Assembly: GCA_029879945.1 (NCBI GenBank)
Contig: JAOUPJ010000038.1
Span: 1-16,051, forward strand
DNA from: Gammaproteobacteria bacterium
GTDB lineage: Bacteria; Pseudomonadota; Gammaproteobacteria; S012-40
Direction of reading: 5' to 3'
Length of the DNA stretch: 16,051 nucleotides
The notes beneath the pieces were generated by a model. The model saw only the letters and a list, made by a program, of their open reading frames with translations, was not told the origin of the DNA and ran no database searches. A program made the translations under genes and the position numbers. Below are positions 1 through 6,917 of this stretch, one piece after another (positions within the stretch are counted from its first letter, which is position 1; every line of letters begins with the position of its first letter).

Positions 1-2
1 GC

Positions 3-701
3 GCTTTCTACCTCATTATAGATCAGACCATCCCAATCAGCGAAAAAATGGCTAGTCGGATAAAAGAGCTGGTGTCGGATTGGGGACAGACTGGAGATAT
101 GGTCAAGATAATTCGTTTTTCTGCCAATTATCGGGATCAATATCCAGAAATTGTATTCAGTAGAACAATTGAACCTGCTCCCACGCAAGACTTCCTGTAC
201 AACCTCCGCTACAGTGATAAGCCGTTACTATTGGACTGTATTCAGAAGTCCAACGAAAATTTTAATGCCTCCTTCCATGAAACACTTAATAAAGCAATTA
301 AGGACATCAATCCAAAGACACCTAAAACGGATATATTGTATTCCTTAAAACAGATCGCAGTGCAGATCGTGGCAAAAGATGTAGCAAAAAGAAAGATCGT
401 TTTGATTGTTTCAGATGGAATGGAAAATAGTGAAGTTGCATCGTTTTATCGTCGCAAGAGTCTCGCTAAATTTGATAGTCGGAAGATTTTTCAAAAAGCC
501 CGTCGGTCTGGTTTGGTTGCCAACTGGGACAACGCCCAGATCTATTTTTATGGCCTGGGCCTGAGTTCAGACAGTAAACGTTATGGCAGTATGTCAAAAA
601 TCGAAAATCTACGCCTGTTCTGGGAGAGAATTTTTATCGAGGGTCGAGCCAATATAGGGGCGATCGGAGCCCCGGAGTTGTTAATTTCTTCAATAAAATA
701 A
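3..701 (+). CDS. VWA-like domain protein of unknown function (5' end outside window)
   Basis: The reading frame is open from the first bases of the window with no stop before the first internal ATG (position 48), so the gene almost certainly starts upstream and that ATG is not the true start. The visible protein begins with a hydrophobic strand followed by Asp-Gln-Thr (FYLIIDQT), where a von Willebrand A domain carries its first metal-binding loop (DxSxS). Here the loop is not canonical. About 120 residues later comes a second hydrophobic strand ending in VSDGMENS, the place of the last MIDAS aspartate. I infer a VWA-like Rossmann fold, perhaps with altered or no metal binding. The rest resembles a proteobacterial family of uncharacterised proteins with a C-terminal FW...G.P.LL pattern. 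Base composition is visibly AT-richer than the following uvrD, which may mean horizontal origin. Without upstream genes I cannot assign a role. Confidence 0.75.
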   Translation, partial: AFYLIIDQTIPISEKMASRIKELVSDWGQTGDMVKIIRFSANYRDQYPEIVFSRTIEPAPTQDFLYNLRYSDKPLLLDCIQKSNENFNASFHETLNKAIKDINPKTPKTDILYSLKQIAVQIVAKDVAKRKIVLIVSDGMENSEVASFYRRKSLAKFDSRKIFQKARRSGLVANWDNAQIYFYGLGLSSDSKRYGSMSKIENLRLFWERIFIEGRANIGAIGAPELLISSIK

Positions 702-724
702 AATAGTTGTAGAATTATCGTGCT

Positions 725-745
725 TGTCGCTAAGGTCCGGCGACA
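725..745. repeat. Short inverted repeat upstream of uvrD
   Basis: TGTCGC (725-730) and GCGACA (740-745) form a perfect 6-bp inverted repeat around a 9-nt loop, 27 bp before the uvrD start. No T-run follows, so it is a poor intrinsic terminator for the upstream gene. It lies just upstream of the candidate -10 element at 761-766, so an operator role is possible. It does not match the CTG-N10-CAG LexA box known from enterobacterial uvrD. Confidence 0.3.
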
Positions 746-757
746 TCAATATGCCTA

Positions 758-766
758 TGTTACAAT
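758..766 (+). promoter_or_regulatory. Extended -10 promoter candidate of uvrD (leaderless transcript)
   Basis: The bases TG-T-TACAAT fit an extended -10 element (TGn plus TATAAT with one mismatch). A start point 7 nt downstream would fall on or beside the A of the uvrD ATG at 773. No Shine-Dalgarno sequence lies between, which fits a leaderless mRNA. There is no good -35 hexamer at 17 bp, which extended -10 promoters tolerate. Confidence 0.4.
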
Positions 767-772
767 GGCCGC

Positions 773-2944
773 ATGGACGTCACCCACCTACTTGAATCTC
801 TAAACGATCCGCAGCGAGACGCTGTCACGGCGGCAGACGGCAATCTCCTGGTATTGGCCGGTGCCGGTAGTGGCAAAACCCGTGTCCTGGTGCATCGTAT
901 TGCCTGGGCAGTTCAGGCCATGGGCGTGTCGCCTTATGGAATCCTGGCCGTGACCTTCACCAACAAGGCAGCCAAAGAGATGCGCCACCGCTTGGAGGAT
1001 CTCCTGCAAATCCCCACCGCAGGATTGTGGGTCGGCACCTTCCACGGTATCGCCCATCGACTTTTACGCGCCCATCATCAGGAAGCGGGTTTGCCCAAAA
1101 CATTTCAGATTCTGGATTCTGAAGATCAGTTGAGACTGGTCAAGCGTGCTATTCGTGAATTGGAACTGGATGAAGGAAAGTGGCCGGCCAAACAGTCTCA
1201 GTGGTTTATCAATGGTCAGAAGGATAAGGGCATACGGGCGAAAAATCTTCCCGAAAGTGGAGACATGTCTGACCAGGTTTTAGCGCGAATCTATTTACAC
1301 TATGAAACACTGTGTCAGAATGCCGGCTTGGTTGATTTTGCCGAGCTACTTTTACGTTCCTTTGAATTGTGGCGCGAGCGCCCCGATCTATTGGAGCACT
1401 ACCAAAGACGTTTTCGTCATATCCTGGTAGACGAGTTTCAGGATACCAACGAATTACAATATGCCTGGTTGCGCGCGCTCGTCGGTAAGAGCGGCAGTAT
1501 TTTTGTGGTCGGTGACGATGACCAGTCTATCTATGGCTGGCGCGGTGCCAAGATCGAAAATATTCATAAATTCCAAAACGATTTCCCTAATGCCCGTTTG
1601 ATTCGCCTGGAACAGAACTATCGTTCAACGGGCAATATCCTCAATGCGGCAAACCAGCTCATACAAAATAATACCGGTCGTTTGGGCAAAACATTGTGGA
1701 CTAATGATAATGATGGTGATCCCATTCGTTTTTTTGCTGCCTTTAACGAGCAGGACGAGTCCCGTTTTGTGGTGGACGTGATCCAGAACTGGGTCAATCA
1801 AGGCAATCGGCGCAGTGAGACGGCTGTCCTTTATCGCTCCAATGCCCAGTCGCGTGTGCTGGAAGAAGCCATGTTGATGGCGGGCATGCCTTACCGCATC
1901 TACGGCGGATTTCGATTCTTCGATCGCGCGGAAATTAAGGATGCACTGGCCTACCTGCGGTTACTGAACAACAAATCCGATGATGCCGCCTTTGAACGTA
2001 TAGTAAATACCCCTACCCGTGGTATCGGCGAGCGCACCATGCAGCAGGTACGCATCGTGGCGCGTACCCACGGGTTGACCTTATGGGATGCCTCCCAGGG
2101 GATACTCGCGAATAAGGGTTTGAGTGCCAGGGCGGCCAACGCCTTGCAGACTTTTATCGGCATGATCCAGGAAGGGAGCGAGCTGATCGGTTCCACGAGC
2201 ATCGTCGAGTTGCTGGAGCACGCCTACGAGGTGTATGGACTTATGGAACACTATCAAAAGGAAAAGGGTGAACGGGGGCGGGCACGCATCGAAAACTTGA
2301 AGGAGTTGATCAACGCCGCCAGTGAATTCTCTAAAGAACTGGAAGAAGACGAGCCCGAGTTAGATCCACTCAGCGAATTTCTCTCGTATAGTGCCCTGGA
2401 GGCCGGCGAAGGCCAGGCCGATCCGGGGGAGGACTGCGTACAGATGATGACGCTGCATTCTGCCAAGGGTCTGGAATTTCCACTGGTGTTCATTGTGGGT
2501 ATGGAGGAGGGTCTGTTCCCGCACGAACTCTCTTTGCAAGACGATGAAGGCACCGAAGAAGAGCGTCGTTTGTGTTATGTGGGCATGACGCGCGCACGTC
2601 AACAATTGTATCTGACATGCGCCGAGCAGCGGCGTATGTATGGACGTGAGTCCTTTGCCCATCCTTCGCGTTTTCTAAACGAAGTGCCCAAGCATCTAAT
2701 GGAAGAGGTTCGACCCAGGGCCAGTGTGAGCCTGCCTATCGGATCACGGTTTCACAACGATGATTATGTGACACAAGAACCCGCCGAGTTTTCAATCGGG
2801 CAAATGGTTAACCATCCCACCTTTGGAACGGGAGTGCTGCTCAATTACGAAGGAAATGGTGCTCATGCGCGTGTGGAAGTGAATTTTCAGCAAGCGGGTC
2901 GTAAATGGCTGGTCTTGGCCTACGCCAATCTCCAAACGATTTAA
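773..2944 (+). CDS. uvrD: DNA helicase II, UvrD (SF1A 3'-5' helicase)
   Basis: This ATP-dependent 3'-5' helicase acts in nucleotide excision repair and methyl-directed mismatch repair, unwinding DNA and releasing excised strands and UvrBC. At 723 aa it has normal UvrD length. Superfamily 1 motifs appear in order: Walker A AGAGSGKT at residues 29-36, motif Ia around TFTNKAA (61-67), DEFQDT at 220-225, GDDDQSIYGWRGA at 247-259, QNYRS at 281-285, LHSAKGLEFP near 561-570, and YVGMTRAR near 602-609. The C-terminal 50 residues (FSIGQMVNHPTFGTG onward) form the Tudor-like domain that in UvrD/PcrA binds RNA polymerase or partners. The ATG start gives an N-terminus (MDVTHLLESLNDPQR) aligned with E. 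coli UvrD. No Shine-Dalgarno precedes it. It is flanked by an unrelated upstream gene and a convergent gene, so it is probably monocistronic. I see no LexA box. Confidence 0.97.
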   Translation: MDVTHLLESLNDPQRDAVTAADGNLLVLAGAGSGKTRVLVHRIAWAVQAMGVSPYGILAVTFTNKAAKEMRHRLEDLLQIPTAGLWVGTFHGIAHRLLRAHHQEAGLPKTFQILDSEDQLRLVKRAIRELELDEGKWPAKQSQWFINGQKDKGIRAKNLPESGDMSDQVLARIYLHYETLCQNAGLVDFAELLLRSFELWRERPDLLEHYQRRFRHILVDEFQDTNELQYAWLRALVGKSGSIFVVGDDDQSIYGWRGAKIENIHKFQNDFPNARLIRLEQNYRSTGNILNAANQLIQNNTGRLGKTLWTNDNDGDPIRFFAAFNEQDESRFVVDVIQNWVNQGNRRSETAVLYRSNAQSRVLEEAMLMAGMPYRIYGGFRFFDRAEIKDALAYLRLLNNKSDDAAFERIVNTPTRGIGERTMQQVRIVARTHGLTLWDASQGILANKGLSARAANALQTFIGMIQEGSELIGSTSIVELLEHAYEVYGLMEHYQKEKGERGRARIENLKELINAASEFSKELEEDEPELDPLSEFLSYSALEAGEGQADPGEDCVQMMTLHSAKGLEFPLVFIVGMEEGLFPHELSLQDDEGTEEERRLCYVGMTRARQQLYLTCAEQRRMYGRESFAHPSRFLNEVPKHLMEEVRPRASVSLPIGSRFHNDDYVTQEPAEFSIGQMVNHPTFGTGVLLNYEGNGAHARVEVNFQQAGRKWLVLAYANLQTI

Positions 2945-2992
2945 TGAAGAAAAAGGGTGCACGTCCCTGTGACAGTCCTACTTCCCTCAAAC

Positions 2993-4213
2993 CTACCCTT
3001 CCTGGGCAGCCACTTCTTCCATGAATGTATCGAGTTGAGATAAATCAGCTCGATTTTCTTCCTTTGCCTCTTGTCCACCAACGTTTAATGTCCCTTTAAA
3101 CGCGAAAATGGCTTCCAATAAATGGGTAGTCACTTTACGTGGCTCGGCAATGGGTGTATCCACCCGCATGTCTTCGATTACTGTCCGGACCTTCTGGACG
3201 AAATCAGATAGTACTGCAAGCAACTCCTGTGGCTTGGGTGCAGCTTCTCTAGACAGGGGCTCATCCTGAACCGCTTGTTGGGTTGATTCGTACATCCTGG
3301 CAGCACGATAGTGTTCAGATTTACGGTAGTCAAAAGACACCATGGCCAATTGCTCACTGTTCATATTGATTTGATCGCTGAGATCCAAAGCCTTTCCTAT
3401 GTCATTCGCGCTGTAATCTTCCGTGAGTTGATTAATATTGCGAACAACGTCCTCGATGGCCTTGCGTTCTTCCTCGTTCAAATCTCCTTTGACACGTATA
3501 TGCAGTTGCGAATCCGTCCGCAGCCTACTTTCATGAGCAAAAAGACTTTTTCCTGAACTTTGTGTTGCTAACGATGTGGAATCATAGCGTGCCCGTTGCG
3601 CCAAATCTATTGTTACAATATCCCCTTCCTGGGTTTTGATTTCAATAGAGGTACGCGATTTCATATTGTAGGCCTCATGGCCTGCAGCAGAAAAAGAAAC
3701 GGACGTGTTTCCCTCGGTATTTAGCGGTTGTTGAAGTTGCTCGTCAACTGCGTTGCGTATGGCCTGTAATTCAGCCAACAGCTCTTCAGTGACATTTGTA
3801 AGTTGACTCAAAGACTCCTCAACGCGACTAAAACCCGTGTCCAGTTTGTTTTGTACCGCTTCCGTGGGCGAGGTTTCAGGGGCGTCTGATGAGGATTGCT
3901 CAAAGTAGTGCAACAAGCGACGCGCTGCGTCAACAATCTGATTCACAACCCCAATGGGGCTGTTGGCAGCGGGTTGAGGGTAGGGCGTATTGTTGCTGTC
4001 TACTTCAGATCCTTCCATGATCGCATCAACAATGTTTTCTGCAATAAAGGCACGAATCTGACCTAAATGGAGACCACCAGCACGAGACCACTCAGCGTTA
4101 CCGACTTCAACGCCTTGGGGCTTGTCCTGGTCTTTGAATGAATGATCCGGCCTGCGAAGATGCGCATCATGCGCTCGCGAATTGACCGGCAAATTTCCTA
4201 GCGATATATCCAT
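2993..4213 (-). CDS. DUF5610-like protein under a flagellar-type sigma-28 promoter
   Basis: No characterised homologue is recognised. The protein is about 406 aa, acidic, lacks a signal peptide or membrane segment, and has three parts: a low-complexity N-terminal third rich in Asn, Ser and Pro; a predicted coiled coil around residues 125-165 (heptads of Leu, Val and Ile in VEESLSQLTNVTEELLAEL); and a C-terminal domain with IEIKTQEGDIVTIDL, then VKGDLNEEERKAIEDVV and DIGKALDLSDQINMNSEQL. That succession matches my recollection of DUF5610 proteins of gammaproteobacteria. Two starts are possible. ATG at 4225 has GAAGG abutting it with no spacer, while the in-frame ATG four codons later (4213) has AAGGA about 11 nt upstream, so I prefer the latter. 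The gene is convergent with uvrD and stands alone. The sigma-28 promoter upstream suggests expression with late flagellar and chemotaxis genes. Confidence 0.75.
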   Translation of the reverse strand: MDISLGNLPVNSRAHDAHLRRPDHSFKDQDKPQGVEVGNAEWSRAGGLHLGQIRAFIAENIVDAIMEGSEVDSNNTPYPQPAANSPIGVVNQIVDAARRLLHYFEQSSSDAPETSPTEAVQNKLDTGFSRVEESLSQLTNVTEELLAELQAIRNAVDEQLQQPLNTEGNTSVSFSAAGHEAYNMKSRTSIEIKTQEGDIVTIDLAQRARYDSTSLATQSSGKSLFAHESRLRTDSQLHIRVKGDLNEEERKAIEDVVRNINQLTEDYSANDIGKALDLSDQINMNSEQLAMVSFDYRKSEHYRAARMYESTQQAVQDEPLSREAAPKPQELLAVLSDFVQKVRTVIEDMRVDTPIAEPRKVTTHLLEAIFAFKGTLNVGGQEAKEENRADLSQLDTFMEEVAAQEG

Positions 4214-4256
4214 ATCGAAGCTCATCCTTCAACTTACACAACTCCATACAACCGGA

Positions 4257-4283
4257 TAATCGGCATGTTTTTAGGAAACTTTA
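4257..4283 (-). promoter_or_regulatory. Sigma-28 (FliA) type flagellar promoter
   Basis: Read on the minus strand, 4283-4276 is TAAAGTTT and 4264-4257 is GCCGATTA, separated by exactly 11 bp. The enterobacterial FliA consensus is TAAAGTTT-N11-GCCGATAA, so 15 of 16 defined bases match with the correct spacer. Transcription would start near 4250, leaving a leader of about 25-37 nt before the DUF5610-like gene. I found no second match to this consensus elsewhere in the window by eye. Confidence 0.85.
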
Positions 4284-4454
4284 GATATGGGCCAAATTTA
4301 AATAAGGAGCCATTTTCGAAAGATAGGGCGGGGATTAGATTTAATCGGATTTTGAGCAAGCTGCGCGGGAAGGATTGATTGGCAAGCACAGTGCAGGCCC
4401 TGCAGCGATCGGCTGAGTGGGCCCCGCTTACTATTTAATCTCTCTTCCCCCTTT

Positions 4455-4556
4455 AAAATCGCAGCCTACAGACCCACATATAAGCGATTGGCTCACGATT
4501 TTTGTAAAGGGCAGGGTTTTTATATGTGAATTATCAATCGCTTAGTAAAAAGTGGG
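4455..4556 (+). repeat. Inverted-repeat cluster upstream of gshA, possible structured leader
   Basis: Four pairings can be read directly. AAAATCG/CGATTTT (4455-4461 with 4496-4502) extends inward through AGCC/GGCT (4463-4466 with 4490-4493) and ends in a T-run, like a terminator hairpin with a 23-nt loop. TAAGCGATTG/CAATCGCTTA (4481-4490 with 4535-4544) is a perfect 10-bp pair. CACATATA/TATATGTG (4475-4482 with 4521-4528) is a perfect 8-bp pair that crosses the previous one. CCCAC/GTGGG (4473-4477 with 4552-4556) encloses it. Some of these exclude each other or form pseudoknot topology. That could be an RNA switch, or the palindromic remnant of a small mobile element. Function is not established. 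Confidence 0.5.
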
Positions 4557-4653
4557 CAATGCCTCTAGATTATTGATTTCAGGGATTTATTTTTCAGTGC
4601 GCCTGTCCTATGTTAAGGTGTAGACCCTGCCTGGAAGGAGCAGATTAAATATT

Positions 4654-5952
4654 ATGAACAAACCAACTGATTTTGGTTCTTCCGTCCCTAACCTAACAAC
4701 TGCTCTCACAGGCCCCCTGCTGGAACTGGAAACTCATTTTTTGGAACACCAGGCAGATATTGAGATCTGGCTGCGCCAACAATGGCGAAAAACGCCCGCT
4801 TCCTTTTATGCCTCGGTTGATCTAAGAAACGCCGGCTTCAAACTGGCACCTGTAGACACCAATCTTTTTCCTGCCGGATTTAACAATCTTAATTCCCAGT
4901 TTATGCCCCTGTGTATACAGGCGGTTCAGTCTGTGATGGAAAGGATCTGCCCCGAAGCCTGTGGGGTGCTGATTATTCCAGAAAACCATACGCGCAATCT
5001 ATTTTACCTGGAAAGCCTGGCCACCCTACAAGACATTATACGCAACGCAGGCTATAAGGCGCGCATTGGATCATTAATACCCGACTTGGAAGGGCCCCAG
5101 GAAATTGAACTGCCCTCCGGGAAACGAATTATACTGGAACCCGTCAAAAGAGAAGGCGATAAAATATTTGTTGAAGGATTTTCCCCGTGTACTGTTCTGC
5201 TGAACAATGATCTATCTGCAGGGCGTCCGGCCATACTGGAGAATATAGAACAAACGGTGATTCCTCCTCTGGACCTGGGCTGGGCCAATCGACTCAAGTC
5301 CATGCATTTCACCGAGTATCAACAAGTGGCCAATGAGTTCGCAAAAAAGATTGATATCGACCCCTGGTTGATTGACCCGGTTTTTCACAAGTGTGGCGAA
5401 ATCAACTTTATGAAGCGTGAAGGTGAAGAGTGTGTTGCCAAAGGGGTAGAAGAAACACTCAAACGCGTACAGAAAAAATATGACGAGTACGGCGTGGATA
5501 AAAGGCCCTTCGCCATTGTTAAGGCCGATGCGGGCACCTATGGAATGGGTGTGATGACCGTACATGAACCGGACGAGATCTTTGAACTCAATCGCAAACA
5601 GCGAACGCGCATGTCCTCCGCCAAGGAAGGTTCTGCGATTACCCGAGTTATTGTTCAAGAGGGCGTTTACTCGTTCGAAACCTGGGGCGCCGATAAGGCG
5701 GTAGCTGAACCAGTGGTCTATATGATCGATCATTTCGTAGTGGGTGGTTTTTATCGTGTTCATACCGGGCGCGGCGTCAATGAAAATCTCAATGCGCCGG
5801 GCATGCATTTCGAGCCTTTGGCCTTTGCTGAATGCCTGAATTCACCCGACAATAATCTTAAACCCGATGCGGCACCGAACCGTTTTTATGCCTATGGCGT
5901 CATCGCCCGTCTTGCCTTGTTGGCTGCCGCGCGAGAGATTTCGAATCGCTGA
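4654..5952 (+). CDS. gshA: Glutamate-cysteine ligase, Acidithiobacillus-type GshA
   Basis: This enzyme catalyses the first, rate-limiting step of glutathione synthesis: ATP-dependent joining of L-cysteine to the gamma-carboxyl of L-glutamate in the cytosol. The 432-aa sequence belongs to the family named after the Acidithiobacillus ferrooxidans enzyme (TIGR02049, recalled from memory), not to the E. coli-type GshA. Recognisable segments are the N-terminal ASVDLRNAGFKLAPVDTNLFP, a mid-region INFMKREGEECVAKG, and FAIVKADAGTYGMGVMTV at about 286-303, which looks like the nucleotide-binding loop of an ATP-grasp-like fold. A GGAAGGAG sequence ends 13 nt before the ATG, a long spacing. It is the first gene of a long co-directional cluster, and gshB follows after 2 nt, so the two steps of the pathway are co-expressed. 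Confidence 0.93.
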   Translation: MNKPTDFGSSVPNLTTALTGPLLELETHFLEHQADIEIWLRQQWRKTPASFYASVDLRNAGFKLAPVDTNLFPAGFNNLNSQFMPLCIQAVQSVMERICPEACGVLIIPENHTRNLFYLESLATLQDIIRNAGYKARIGSLIPDLEGPQEIELPSGKRIILEPVKREGDKIFVEGFSPCTVLLNNDLSAGRPAILENIEQTVIPPLDLGWANRLKSMHFTEYQQVANEFAKKIDIDPWLIDPVFHKCGEINFMKREGEECVAKGVEETLKRVQKKYDEYGVDKRPFAIVKADAGTYGMGVMTVHEPDEIFELNRKQRTRMSSAKEGSAITRVIVQEGVYSFETWGADKAVAEPVVYMIDHFVVGGFYRVHTGRGVNENLNAPGMHFEPLAFAECLNSPDNNLKPDAAPNRFYAYGVIARLALLAAAREISNR

Positions 5953-5954
5953 CC

Positions 5955-6917
5955 ATGAGTAAAAATACCCCACGCATTGCCGTCCTCATGGACCCTATTC
6001 AGAGTATCAAACCCTATAAAGATACTAGTTTTGCCATGATGCTCGAGGCGCAGCAGCGCGGCTGGGAGTTGTTGTATCTGGAGATAGGTGATTTGAGCTT
6101 GATTGAAGGGCGGCTGTGGATCAAGTGGCGTAAAGTAGAAGTAAAAGATAATAATGAAGACTGGTTCCGATTTTTAGATGAAGGTTTTTCACCGGTGGAA
6201 CAAGTCACTGACTGTATCCTCATGCGTAAAGATCCGCCCTTTAATATGGACTATATCTATGCCACCTATCTGTTGGACTATGCCCAGGGAGTAGGCGTAA
6301 TAGTGGTGAACAGTCCGCGGGGTTTGCGTGAAGTCAATGAAAAGCTCTACACGGCCTGGTTCCCACAGTGCGCACCACTCACATTGGTGAGTTCTTCCCG
6401 TGATCAATTAAAGGCCTTTGTTAAAGAGCAAGGGGATGCGATCGTTAAACCCCTGGACATGATGGGCGGGGCATCTATTTTTAGAGTAAAAGCGGACGAC
6501 CCTAATCTGAACGTGATACTGGAAACCATGACTGGCTTTGATAAGCACATGATCATGGCGCAAAAATTTATTCCCCAAATTAGTGAAGGTGACAAGCGCG
6601 TGCTTCTTGTTAATGGTGAGCCAGTCCCTTATGCCTTGGCGCGTGTGCCGCAGAAAGGCGAAACTCGCGGGAATCTAGCCGCTGGCGGGAGTGCCCATGG
6701 TGTTCCTATCAGTGAAAGAGACAAATGGATCTGTAAGCAAGTCGCTCCTAAGCTCCTTGAATTGGGCTTGCAATTTGTGGGGCTGGACATCATCGGCGAC
6801 TATCTCACTGAAATTAATGTTACTAGTCCCACTTGCGTTCGTGAATTGGATAAAGAATATGGACTCAATATCAGTGCGCAACTGTTTAATGCGATTGCCC
6901 ATGATCTGCAGATCTAG
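5955..6917 (+). CDS. gshB: Glutathione synthetase
   Basis: GshB is the ATP-grasp enzyme that adds glycine to gamma-glutamylcysteine to form glutathione. Its 320 aa match the usual proteobacterial length (about 315). The N-terminus RIAVLMDPIQSIKPYKDTSFAM is diagnostic. The ATP-binding strand reads IVKPLDMMGGASIFRV around residues 163-178. The C-terminal catalytic segment QFVGLDIIGDYLTEINVTSPT, with its Asp and Asn metal ligands, is intact, as are GDKRVLLVNGEPVPYALARVP and GETRGNLAAGG. One oddity is Met169 where family members usually have Gly (PLDGMGG). The gene starts 2 nt after the gshA stop and its 3' end overlaps apbE by 17 nt, so translation is probably coupled in both directions. Confidence 0.96.
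   Translation: MSKNTPRIAVLMDPIQSIKPYKDTSFAMMLEAQQRGWELLYLEIGDLSLIEGRLWIKWRKVEVKDNNEDWFRFLDEGFSPVEQVTDCILMRKDPPFNMDYIYATYLLDYAQGVGVIVVNSPRGLREVNEKLYTAWFPQCAPLTLVSSSRDQLKAFVKEQGDAIVKPLDMMGGASIFRVKADDPNLNVILETMTGFDKHMIMAQKFIPQISEGDKRVLLVNGEPVPYALARVPQKGETRGNLAAGGSAHGVPISERDKWICKQVAPKLLELGLQFVGLDIIGDYLTEINVTSPTCVRELDKEYGLNISAQLFNAIAHDLQI

Larger units (their letters stand above)
4226..4653. other. 428-bp divergent intergenic region with inverted repeats
   Basis: This region separates the minus-strand DUF5610-like gene from gshA. Besides the sigma-28 promoter at its left end, it contains an odd-centred palindrome TGCAGG-C-CCTGCA (4392-4404), a GGCCC/GGGCC pair (4396-4400 and 4419-4423), and a cluster of longer inverted repeats at 4455-4556. 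I see no tRNA and no substantial ORF, only a doubtful 19-codon TTG-initiated frame at 4379-4438 with GGGAAGGA before it. A weak sigma-70-like pair for gshA is TTGAGC (4352-4357) with TTGATT (4375-4380) at 17 bp. Another possible -10 is TATGTT at 4609-4614. Confidence 0.6.

Noticed and set aside
773..1060. LexA (SOS) box controlling uvrD
   Set aside because: No CTG-N10-CAG sequence was found near the uvrD start by eye; CTG/CAG trinucleotides inside the coding region do not have the right spacing to the promoter.
2955..2968. Intrinsic terminator between uvrD and the convergent gene
   Set aside because: The GGG-CCC stem is only 3 bp with mismatches inside, so the T-run on the minus strand is not enough to call it.
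5212..5808. 198-codon minus-strand open frame
   Set aside because: It lies antisense to the well-supported gshA gene and has no recognisable family or ribosome binding site.
6691..6900. Longer N-terminus of the ApbE frame
   Set aside because: It lies wholly inside gshB, and the extra residues show no domain, while ATG 6901 starts exactly at a lipoprotein signal peptide.
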